NCBI GenBank assembly: GCA_965661945.1
Contig: CBFIFP010000016.1
Coordinates: 1 to 7,322, forward strand
Direction of reading: 5' to 3'
DNA length: 7,322 nucleotides
Origin: JAJRPT01 sp965661945
Lineage (GTDB): Bacteria; Bacteroidota; Ignavibacteria; Kapaibacteriales; UBA2268
Shown here: positions 1 to 6,190 of the stretch, piece by piece
Position numbering within the stretch: the stretch's first letter is position 1
How the letters are laid out: each line of letters begins with the position of its first letter
The notes under the pieces: generated by a model
The model's input: only the letters and a program-made list of their open reading frames with translations
What the model was told of the DNA's origin: nothing
Databases searched by the model: none
Made by a program: the position numbers and the translations under genes

Positions 1-9
1 TATTTGGGA

Positions 10-36
10 GATTCTTCGGCTTCGCCTTAGAATGAC
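10..36 (+). repeat. Dispersed intergenic repeat, family A (left copy)
   Basis: The core ATTCTTCGGCTTCGCC followed by TTAGAATGAC matches two other places in the window, 3636-3663 and the right edge 7305-7322 (there with GCTGCGCT). In the 3636 copy TTCGG can pair with CTGAA across a 7-nt loop; this copy pairs less well. It lies just beyond the terminator of the leftmost gene, so it separates transcription units rather than belonging to a gene. Similar sequences are, from memory, common between genes of Bacteroidota-type genomes. Its mechanism of spread is unknown. Confidence 0.7.
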
Positions 37-40
37 GGGT

Positions 41-78
41 AAAAGAAAATCAACAAGGGGTTGTAACCCCTTGTTGAT
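41..78 (-). terminator. Rho-independent terminator of the leftmost operon
   Basis: Bases 49-61 pair perfectly with 66-78, giving a 13-bp stem with four consecutive G-C pairs and a 4-nt loop. Read on the minus strand, the stem is followed immediately by TTTCTTTT (41-48). It sits 7 bases past the TAA stop of the large gene ending at 86. Hairpin plus U-tract plus position make this the clearest terminator in the window and the probable end of the small-gene/large-gene transcript. Confidence 0.9.
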
Positions 79-85
79 GTGTAAA

Positions 86-2470
86 TTATTCTATTATTAT
101 GCTTTCACTTTTATTTCCATCTCCAAGTTTGAAGTTGATAAGGTAAGCTCCTGTTTGATAATTACCTACATCAATTATTATTTCACCCCAATAATCATCT
201 GTTTTTGTTATTTCATAATCTTCTATTTTGTAAGTTCTTCCACTACCTATTTCAATTAATTCAACTTTTAAATTTGCTATCTGATTCATCATCGCCGAAT
301 AGAATTTCATCTTTAAAATGTCTTTTACTGGGTTTGGATAAGGTGGGTAAGTCCAAATTGGAGGGGGACCGCCTCTTTCCACAGAACTTGCATAATATTC
401 TAATCGTTCGGGTTCAATGGGGATGAATAAAAATTTATCATCTTTAATATAAAATATTGACTTTTTATCTTTTGCTAAATACATTTCAGGACTATAATCT
501 ATATCTAATTCTTTAAATTTATTTTTCAAATCTAAATCAAATTTGATTAATTTATTTTTTTCTTCAAATTCAATTAGAAATATTTTGTCTTCAAGAAATC
601 CTATTTTATTTTGTTCCCCTTTATATAATTGAATATTATCAACTTCTAATTTTATTTCTTTAATAATATTTAAATTTTCATCACATTCAACCAAATTGTT
701 ATCTTTCAGATAATAATAACCCCCGTTTTTACTTTTATAAATTATTGGTGTATTTTCATTTTTAATTAAATACCATTTTTCTTCATTTATATTGTATTTA
801 AATGTAGCCCCACCAACATTTTTATACTTTTTCATTGATAAATTTGTATTAGAATCAATAATTTCAAAAAAACTTGTAACTCTGTTTCCATACATCCAAA
901 TAAAATTATCTTCAATATAAAAATTGAAATTTGTTAATGAATCAGGTAAAACTTTTGTAGAATCAATCATATTATTACTATCTATAAAATAGATTATATG
1001 ATTTCTTATCGAATCAAGTGGTACATTATTTGAGTTAAATAATGTTTTACTATTTAATATATCAAGTTTATAAAAATAATAAGTGTCATTAAAATTTTCA
1101 ATTAAATCAAAATCATTATAATTAATATTAAACTTAATTGATTGAATATTCATAAGTTCTGTAATTGGATAAAATGATGAACCACCATCAGTTGTTTTAA
1201 AATATTTAACACTACTATCAAAATGCTCGTTATCATTTAATAAATTAATGCCTCCAAAAGTTTGAACCAAATATTCTATACTATCTTTAATATATAAATT
1301 TCCAAAATATGGGGAATACTTTAACGTATCTCTTTCTATATAATTAGTAATTGTTAAATTCTTAAATTCCTTACCTTTATTATTTGAAATAGATAAGAAA
1401 TTATGCCCCTTACTAATATTTGAATTGCTACTTAAATTAGCTTCATTTACTAAAATCTTATTTTCATTTAAAAAGGAAAATATCGAGTTTCTCCAGTTAA
1501 ATGCATTATATGGTAGAAAATAAACTGTTTGAAATTCTTTAAAATCTAAAGTTTTCAGTATAGTTTTACTTCTCATTGTAATATAATAATTATTTCCAAC
1601 TTTTTTAATGTCATTAATTTTTCTGTCATAAAAACTTAAACCAATTTCAAAATTATCTAATCTTATCGAATCTAAACTTATTTCATTTTTTGTTTCAATA
1701 TTATAAGTGTTTATATTTAATTTAGGATTTCTTGCTGCATTTAAGTTATTAAAAATTATAAATTCACCATTATCAAGAAAAATATAATTTAATACATGAT
1801 AAGGATAAATATTTAAAAGATTATCAATTGAATCTATTTCCCATTCTTCACCATTATAATTTGCAATAATATTTTTATTATATAGATAAATGTTACTATT
1901 ATTATGATTTATATTCAAATTTTTTATTTCTGGTGTTTCAATAATATTCCATTCATTTGAAGTATAATTATATTTCAATAAATTATTTGTGTTTGTTAAC
2001 GCTATTAAATTATCATTAACATTATAAATCTTTTGGATTGTATCATTTAGTTTAGAATATTCTATTAAAGAATAATTCTCTAAATTTAATTCGTATATAA
2101 TATTTTCTGAAGTCAAAGTTAGTAAAATTTCATTATATTCAACTAAATCTATTAGAGAATTATCAAATTTATGATATTTCCAATAATCACCATAATCATT
2201 AGAAACCATTAAATTTCCGTCACTTGTAATTCCATATAAAATATTGTTTTTATTTAAAATTTTTAAAATATCAGATTGACTTCCAGAATAATTTTGAATC
2301 CAAGTTTCTCCTTCATCTGATGACCTTAGAATACCACCTTTATCACCATAAAAAAGTAAATTATTTTCAGGCAATTCTAAAATTTTTAAATTATAATTTT
2401 GAATACAGTAATAGTTTTCTGTTCCAAAAACATTCATAACTAAAGCGAAAAATATTAATAGTTTTAACAT
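86..2470 (-). CDS. Secreted BNR/Asp-box-like propeller protein with T9SS type A sorting domain
   Basis: A 794-aa protein. Residues 1-16 form a signal peptide (short Lys-containing start, hydrophobic LLIFFALVMNVFG). The body looks like a degenerate beta-propeller of the YCF48/BNR/sortilin type. Asp-box motifs (S-x-D-x-G-x-T-W) are visible at about 50-57 (SSDEGETW), 90-97 (SNDYGDYW) and 426-433 (TTDGGSSF), with a worn one near 362-369 (SNNKGKEF); most other blades lack a clear box. The protein is very rich in Asn and Ile. The C-terminus from about residue 706 is a T9SS type A sorting domain: WTYPPYPNPVKD, then beta-rich sequence and the final GAYLINFKLGDG...SIIIE. The linker SSVE-x(n)-WTYPPYP is shared with the protein at 3927-6125. 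It is the second gene of a cassette, 68 bases behind the cysteine-rich gene at 2539-3147. ATG is preceded by an A/T-rich stretch without a Shine-Dalgarno sequence. By family it should be exported by Sec, then across the outer membrane by T9SS. Ligand or role is unknown. Sialidase activity is not supported, since Asp-boxes occur in many non-enzymatic propellers. Confidence 0.88.
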   Translation of the reverse strand: MLKLLIFFALVMNVFGTENYYCIQNYNLKILELPENNLLFYGDKGGILRSSDEGETWIQNYSGSQSDILKILNKNNILYGITSDGNLMVSNDYGDYWKYHKFDNSLIDLVEYNEILLTLTSENIIYELNLENYSLIEYSKLNDTIQKIYNVNDNLIALTNTNNLLKYNYTSNEWNIIETPEIKNLNINHNNSNIYLYNKNIIANYNGEEWEIDSIDNLLNIYPYHVLNYIFLDNGEFIIFNNLNAARNPKLNINTYNIETKNEISLDSIRLDNFEIGLSFYDRKINDIKKVGNNYYITMRSKTILKTLDFKEFQTVYFLPYNAFNWRNSIFSFLNENKILVNEANLSSNSNISKGHNFLSISNNKGKEFKNLTITNYIERDTLKYSPYFGNLYIKDSIEYLVQTFGGINLLNDNEHFDSSVKYFKTTDGGSSFYPITELMNIQSIKFNINYNDFDLIENFNDTYYFYKLDILNSKTLFNSNNVPLDSIRNHIIYFIDSNNMIDSTKVLPDSLTNFNFYIEDNFIWMYGNRVTSFFEIIDSNTNLSMKKYKNVGGATFKYNINEEKWYLIKNENTPIIYKSKNGGYYYLKDNNLVECDENLNIIKEIKLEVDNIQLYKGEQNKIGFLEDKIFLIEFEEKNKLIKFDLDLKNKFKELDIDYSPEMYLAKDKKSIFYIKDDKFLFIPIEPERLEYYASSVERGGPPPIWTYPPYPNPVKDILKMKFYSAMMNQIANLKVELIEIGSGRTYKIEDYEITKTDDYWGEIIIDVGNYQTGAYLINFKLGDGNKSESIIIE

Positions 2471-2491
2471 AGTTTTGTATTATTTAAATGA

Positions 2492-2529
2492 ATACCTCAT
2501 ACTATTTAATCTTGAATAGTATGAGGTAT
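2492..2529 (-). promoter_or_regulatory. Intercistronic hairpin between small and large gene (left cassette)
   Basis: Bases 2492-2506 pair perfectly with 2515-2529: a 15-bp stem with an 8-nt loop. It lies 9 bases after the stop of the cysteine-rich gene and 21 bases before the large gene. On the minus strand no clean U-run follows (TCATTTAAATAATAC), so it is a weak terminator at best. It may instead stabilise the 3' end of the small-gene mRNA or set the small-to-large ratio. The other cassette has an unrelated-sequence hairpin at the same place. Confidence 0.75.
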
Positions 2530-2538
2530 ATAAAAAAT

Positions 2539-3147
2539 TTAAGAGCAAGTTTTAAAACACCCTTCATACAAATTATTCAAGTCTGTAAAATCTATTTCTA
2601 TTGGTTCTGTTGGTGCATCGCAATCTCCATCATCAACATAATGAGGTGGATTTGCTGTATAAATTAATTCTGAACCATTCCAACAAAGATAAGATTCAGA
2701 AATACAAAGTCCAGCCTCACCATCACAATTTCTAATGTAAATTAAATCATTAAAAGTGTCATTTATTATTTCCTTGCACAACCCATTATAATATTCATAA
2801 GTTGCGCGTTGCGGACATGGTCCAACTCCTATATTACATAAATTGCCATTTACATGTAAAACAGATTGTTTCCTTATTTCAGCCCAAAAATTTGGGTCAA
2901 TAGTAATTTGGTCGCATTTTGAGTTCCCATAATCAAATGTAACTCCACATAATCTTATTTCTGGATGACCTGTTGGATGGCACATTACACATAAATTGAT
3001 AGTTAATGTGCATGAAGAATTATATTCATAATCAAATGATACTGTTGAATAACCTGTCAGACAGCTATACGCCTGCCCCTTTCCCTCCACATTAGATAAA
3101 ATCAATAATGAGAAAGTAATTAATAAAGAAAATATGAACTTTGTCAT
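2539..3147 (-). CDS. Small secreted cysteine-rich protein (left cassette), unrecognised family
   Basis: A 202-aa protein that I do not recognise. The N-terminus MTKFIFSLLITFSLLILSNVEGKGQA is a Sec signal peptide, with cleavage likely near residue 26. There is no lipobox and no T9SS sorting domain, so it should be released to the periplasm or beyond by an unclear route. It holds 15 cysteines: 29, 46, 53, 56 (a CxxC), 67, 78, 104, 111, 124, 141, 148, 155, 176, 197 and 201. Fourteen of these line up with the 14 cysteines of the paralogue at 6191-6817; C67 is the extra one. Such conservation in an exported protein suggests multiple disulfides; a metal site at CxxC is possible but less likely. Minus-strand AAGGGG seven bases before ATG serves as ribosome binding site and supports this start. 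It is the first gene of a two-gene cassette with the propeller protein at 86-2470 and may be its partner (inference from repeated linkage). Confidence 0.85.
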   Translation of the reverse strand: MTKFIFSLLITFSLLILSNVEGKGQAYSCLTGYSTVSFDYEYNSSCTLTINLCVMCHPTGHPEIRLCGVTFDYGNSKCDQITIDPNFWAEIRKQSVLHVNGNLCNIGVGPCPQRATYEYYNGLCKEIINDTFNDLIYIRNCDGEAGLCISESYLCWNGSELIYTANPPHYVDDGDCDAPTEPIEIDFTDLNNLYEGCFKTCS

Positions 3148-3333
3148 AATTAAACCCCTTTTTTGAATTTATTAAAATTTCTTAGTTTTTTTTCTCTGTT
3201 TTCTACCTTAAATAAATAGCAGTTAAAAGCCAAAAAACTAACACCGAAATTTTTGTTTTAATAAATTATATAAGTCCCGAGATGAAAGTTTTGTTTGTGT
3301 GATTTCATAATCATTTTCTTCATTTTTTGTTAG

Positions 3334-3417
3334 ATTTTCACAAGTTAGGTTAGTTGCGATACACAAATATATCGTTATATATATATAAGAAGTTAGGGCG
3401 GTATATTGTATTTGTGT
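3334..3417 (-). promoter_or_regulatory. Invariant core with (TA)6 tract, direct and inverted repeats
   Basis: Bases 3334-3387 match 6992-7045 without a single difference. The element contains a (TA)6 tract at 3376-3387, an inverted repeat ACACAAATA (3361-3369) / TATTTGTGT (3409-3417) around it, and direct repeats AAGTTAGG at 3342-3349 and 3390-3397, 48 bases apart. CGATA/TATCG forms a small hairpin at 3357-3374. Minus-strand TATATTTG at 3364-3371 fits the Bacteroidota -7 consensus TAnnTTTG, with the TA tract in the position of the promoter spacer. No clear -33 TTG is seen at the usual distance. A regulatory or recombination site is inferred, not shown. Confidence 0.5.
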
Positions 3418-3476
3418 TTGCATGTTATTATCACATTTTTCAAAAAAGTTTTTTGTATTTGAATTTTTAGATGTTT

Positions 3477-3507
3477 CAAGTTATAATTTATTTTTTATAT
3501 ATGCAAA
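3477..3507 (-). promoter_or_regulatory. Alternative candidate promoter, left cassette
   Basis: On the minus strand TTTG (3504-3507) is followed after 18 bases by TATAACTTG (3477-3485), roughly the TTG / TAnnTTTG arrangement of Bacteroidota sigma-70-like promoters but with an imperfect -7 element. The other cassette has the same arrangement with TATAATTTG (7144-7152) and 18-base spacing. If used, it would give a leader of about 320 nt containing the TA core. Confidence 0.25.
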
Positions 3508-3514
3508 TTTTTTT

Positions 3515-3552
3515 TTCTTGAACACGATTAATAGGATTAAAGGATTAGCAGG
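3515..3552 (+). repeat. Dispersed repeat, family B (GGATTAAAGGATTA type)
   Basis: Begins TTCTTGAACACGATTAATAG and runs on through three GGATTA-like units. It recurs at 7183-7220 almost unchanged, and in degenerate form (7 mismatches in 38) at 3671-3708. It is followed at 3562-3592 by CAGATT-type units. I recall similar GGATTA/CAGATT sequences between genes of many Bacteroidota-type genomes (not checked). Confidence 0.65.
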
Positions 3553-3635
3553 ATTTTTTTCAGAATCATAGATTTGCACAGATTACGCAGATTAAGAATT
3601 AAAGGATAAAATCGGAGATTTTAATATGTTTGACT

Positions 3636-3663
3636 GGATTCTTCGGCTGCGCTCTGAATGACA
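3636..3663 (+). repeat. Dispersed intergenic repeat, family A (middle copy)
   Basis: GGATTCTTCGGCTGCGCTC plus TGAATGACA. It is the best complete copy of the family seen at 10-36 and at the right edge. TTCGG pairs with CTGAA over a 7-nt loop. It marks the boundary between the two cassettes. Confidence 0.7.
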
Positions 3664-3670
3664 TGTTTTT

Positions 3671-3708
3671 TTCTTGAAAAGGATTAATAGGATTGAAAGA
3701 TGGGCTGG
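3671..3708 (+). repeat. Dispersed repeat, family B (second, degenerate copy)
   Basis: TTCTTGAAAAGGATTAATAG followed by worn GGATTA-like units; 31 of 38 positions match 3515-3552. It lies beyond the family A repeat, so the inter-cassette region looks like nested or serial insertions of short repeats. From here to 3840 no gene or clear signal is supported; that stretch is G/T-rich on the plus strand. Confidence 0.55.
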
Positions 3709-3840
3709 TTTGTTTAATGAAGGAACGGTTTTGGTTTTTGTGCTTTGTTTGTGTTTTTGTGGTTGTTCTTTGTATTTTGCAAGTTAATGATTATGTTGTG
3801 TTTGAACCGTTCCCTTCGTTTTTTGTGATGTTTGGGGATT

Positions 3841-3920
3841 TCTCGACTACGCTCGAAATGATAAATTCCATTTCGACTACGCTCAATGACCTTATTAAGA
3901 ACCCTGAGCGTAGTTGAAGG
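3841..3920. repeat. CGACTACGCTC repeat cluster, possible terminator of the right cassette
   Basis: Three copies of the core CGACTACGCTC: direct at 3844-3854 and 3874-3884, and inverted (GAGCGTAGTTG) at 3906-3916. Bases 3872-3885 pair with 3905-3918 over 14 positions (one G-T on the plus strand) around a 19-nt loop. An alternative smaller hairpin pairs AACCCT with AGGGTT at 3900-3923. The cluster starts 6 bases beyond the stop of the large gene at 3927, so it may end that operon, but no strong U-tract follows on the minus strand. I recall this repeat as common between genes in related genomes. Confidence 0.6.
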
Positions 3921-3926
3921 GTTTAT

Positions 3927-6125
3927 CTACTCCACCACCATAATCCTCCTTACTCTTGTTTCTGTTCCGTGTGTTATTTTCATTATGTAAATGCCTGGTT
4001 GATGGCTACTAACATCCCAGATTATTTTTCCATTGTATGCACTTTCTTTTTGAATTGAAAGTGTGTTTTCCGTTTTAATTTTAACTCCTGTTAAATCATA
4101 AACCTCAATATCTTCCTCAGTAAATGGTAAGCCACTATCCCAGTAAGTATCAATTTTTACTATGTTGTTTGTTGGTTGTGGGTATGGGGGATAAGTCCAT
4201 AGGTAGTCACGATTTTCAGTTTTCTCTACAGAGGAATATTCTATTCCAAGTTCGGATAAATCAGTATATTTGGGGTCATAACCTAACAAATACAATTTAT
4301 CTCCATAAAGAACCAAATCATTATTATACAATTTCATATCTGGAGTTAGATTATTATTATATTCTGTAAAACTAACTGCATTGTCGTTGGAGTAATAAAC
4401 TCCATTATTTGTTTGTAAAATAATATTATTTTTATATCTTATTATTTTATTTATAGTTAAATTCTTTAATTCAGAATTTACTAAATCCCAATTTTTACCG
4501 TTGTCGTATGAAATATAAATACCATTAGAGATAACATTTGCAGTTAATGTATTGTTTGTTACATTTAGTGCTGTAATATAATTATCAAACACAGTTTTGT
4601 TAATTTCAGAATTTGTTTGTTGTGTTGTATCAATCAATTGTCGCCAAGTAATTCCAGTATTTGAACTAAAATATATACCATATTGACCATATAAATACAA
4701 ATCTTCATTAAAAGTTTCAATTTTAGCAGTATTGATAGATGAAATAGTATCTTGTACTATAACAAAATCTAAACGTTCCCATAATGGTTGTTGTAATAAA
4801 TTTTTTGTAAATTTTACTTTATTTCCAAAATGAGAAGAAAAGTATGAATTTCGAGATTTGTGAATATTAATAGTTTGAGAAAAAATAGCATAAGTTTCAT
4901 TCCAACTATTTCCATAGTCAATAGAAAAGTAAAATTTATTTGCTAAATACCCAAGAACTAGAATAGTATCACCATATTTTCTAAATTGAAATGGAGAAGA
5001 CGAAATTGAATCTAACAAGTCATTAACTTTTTGATAATTAGAGTATGTTTTGCCACCATCAGCAGAATAATGAACTCCATTATTGTAAGTAGAAACATAT
5101 AGTGTATCATTATAAGTAAACAAATCTAAAACGTGTGGCGTCTTTTGGAAGTTTAATTTATTAAATAATTCCTCATTACTTTTTCTTTTGAAAACACCTT
5201 TACTTGTTGCCAAAACAACATCATTATTAAAAGTTGCTATTTGTTTTACTGCTTCTTCATTGTTTAATTCATCTACACTTTTCCAAATATTTTCACCTTT
5301 TTTCAAATAAAATAAACCAACACCTAAAGATGCAAAAATATACTCTTTATTGGAATTTATATTAAAAACAGGATTATTATTTAAACCTAAACTGAGACTA
5401 TTCCAGGATTCACCAAAATTATTTGAGTAAGAAATTCCTGCTTCTGTTCCGACATAAATAATATCATCATTCAAATGTAAACATCTAATTGTTAAGTCTA
5501 ATCCTTCATTTCTTTTCTCCCATGTTTTACCTTTATCAGATGAAAACATAAACCCTGAACCAATTAAATTACCTTGTCTATCTCGACCTGCCATCGCACC
5601 GGTTATTATTGTATCTCCTTTTAATTCATAATAATCAGCACCATCTATTGCAGTAGTAAAAAACAAAGTATCCCAATTTAAACCATTGTCTGTAGATTTT
5701 AAAAGTTTTGAATTTAATATTAAAAATAAGTCAGAATTATTATTAATTGATAAATTCTTGAATTGATAATCTTTATACTCTGATTTGACTAAATTCCAAT
5801 TTAGACCTTTATCTGTTGAAACATAAAGCCCACCTTCCCTTTTTGGTTCAATTGAGCCCTGAGCTGTAAAGTATATTAAGTCATCTTTTATCAAAAATGA
5901 GTTTATATTACTAATTTCTGTGCTAATGCCTTGGCTTCTTTTTTCCCAAGTTTGTCCATCATCAAAACTCATATATACGTTATTAGCACTTGATATAATA
6001 ATTAACTCATCATTAAATGATATGGTTTGAGTACTAATGTTTCCGGTTTTAGGTCCTTCTAAATCTTTCCAATCTGACTTAGAAATAGAAAATATCAGTA
6101 TAAATAATATTGTAATTTTTAACAT
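3927..6125 (-). CDS. Secreted Asp-box/BNR propeller protein with T9SS type A sorting domain
   Basis: A 732-aa protein. Residues 1-17 are a signal peptide (MLKITILFILIFSISKS). Ten Asp-box motifs of the sortilin/YCF48/BNR type are visible at about residues 53 (SFDDGQTW), 103 (STDKGLNW), 144 (STDNGLNW), 195 (SSDKGKTW), 234 (SNNFGESW), 354 (SADGGKTY), 401 (SIDYGNSW), 487 (SSNTGITW), 539 (SYDNGKNW) and 579 (SNDNAVSF). This implies one large or two stacked beta-propellers. Residues about 643-732 form the T9SS type A sorting domain: WTYPPYPQP, then the terminal GIYIMKITHG and RRIMVVE. By family it is exported by Sec and then T9SS, with cleavage of the C-terminal domain and attachment to the surface or release. 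Minus-strand AAGG nine A residues before the ATG is a plausible ribosome binding site. It follows the cysteine-rich gene at 6191-6817 by 65 bases with a terminator-like hairpin between. It is a paralogue of the protein at 86-2470 by architecture and linker. Substrate or ligand is unknown; a catalytic role is not supported. Confidence 0.92.
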   Translation of the reverse strand: MLKITILFILIFSISKSDWKDLEGPKTGNISTQTISFNDELIIISSANNVYMSFDDGQTWEKRSQGISTEISNINSFLIKDDLIYFTAQGSIEPKREGGLYVSTDKGLNWNLVKSEYKDYQFKNLSINNNSDLFLILNSKLLKSTDNGLNWDTLFFTTAIDGADYYELKGDTIITGAMAGRDRQGNLIGSGFMFSSDKGKTWEKRNEGLDLTIRCLHLNDDIIYVGTEAGISYSNNFGESWNSLSLGLNNNPVFNINSNKEYIFASLGVGLFYLKKGENIWKSVDELNNEEAVKQIATFNNDVVLATSKGVFKRKSNEELFNKLNFQKTPHVLDLFTYNDTLYVSTYNNGVHYSADGGKTYSNYQKVNDLLDSISSSPFQFRKYGDTILVLGYLANKFYFSIDYGNSWNETYAIFSQTINIHKSRNSYFSSHFGNKVKFTKNLLQQPLWERLDFVIVQDTISSINTAKIETFNEDLYLYGQYGIYFSSNTGITWRQLIDTTQQTNSEINKTVFDNYITALNVTNNTLTANVISNGIYISYDNGKNWDLVNSELKNLTINKIIRYKNNIILQTNNGVYYSNDNAVSFTEYNNNLTPDMKLYNNDLVLYGDKLYLLGYDPKYTDLSELGIEYSSVEKTENRDYLWTYPPYPQPTNNIVKIDTYWDSGLPFTEEDIEVYDLTGVKIKTENTLSIQKESAYNGKIIWDVSSHQPGIYIMKITHGTETRVRRIMVVE

Positions 6126-6149
6126 TTTTTTTTTCCTTATTAGAAATTT

Positions 6150-6181
6150 AAAAAATGCAAGAGATAAATTTTATCTCTTGC
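6150..6181 (-). terminator. Intercistronic terminator-like hairpin (right cassette)
   Basis: Bases 6157-6167 pair perfectly with 6171-6181: an 11-bp stem with a 3-nt loop. On the minus strand it is followed by A and six T residues (6150-6155). It lies 9 bases after the stop of the small gene and 24 bases before the large gene. It looks like a rho-independent terminator inside the cassette and would let most transcripts carry only the small gene, with read-through to the large one. Confidence 0.7.
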
Positions 6182-6190
6182 TTATTTACT

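Larger units (their letters stand above)
3242..3663 (-). repeat. Upstream cassette repeat, copy 1 (leader, core and dispersed repeats)
   Basis: This region upstream of the left cassette is repeated at 6900-7322 upstream of the right cassette, in the same orientation relative to the genes. By eye: 3243-3333 has 16 mismatches and no gaps; 3334-3387 is identical; 3388-3423 has 4 mismatches; 3421-3655 has about 13 mismatches and three single-base gaps. It holds a candidate promoter, the TA-tract core, a repeat of AGGATTAAAGGATTA type, a CAGATT-rich stretch and a family A dispersed repeat. No gene is supported in it. It is far better conserved than the proteins downstream. Confidence 0.85.

Noticed and set aside
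86..2470. Sialidase or other glycosidase function for the BNR/Asp-box proteins
   Set aside because: Asp-boxes are structural turns found in many propellers. No RIP motif or arginine triad is evident, so only a fold-level call is made.
3238..3423. A 61-codon minus-strand reading frame in the left leader with a hydrophobic middle
   Set aside because: No ribosome binding site is seen. In the right copy the (TA)10 tract shifts the frame and gives an early stop. Over the 41 codons compared after the tract, nine codon differences change the amino acid and three do not, so there is no sign of protein-level selection. A phase-variable leader peptide remains a remote option.
3334..3423. Integron attC-like site (GTTAGG/CCTAAC motifs beside each gene cassette)
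   Set aside because: An attC needs RYYYAAC and GTTRRRY facing each other across a folded palindrome. Here the AAGTTAGG motifs are direct repeats in one orientation and no matching partner is found at a suitable distance.
3518..3663. CRISPR array or insertion sequence between the cassettes
   Set aside because: The repeats are few, unevenly spaced and degenerate, with no unique spacers of constant length. No transposase-like reading frame or flanking terminal inverted repeats are seen.
3693..3917. A 74-codon plus-strand reading frame with a hydrophobic N-terminal half
   Set aside because: It runs through the dispersed repeats and the CGACTACGCTC hairpins, has biased Phe/Val/Cys composition typical of G/T-rich DNA, no counterpart at the right cassette and no clear ribosome binding site.
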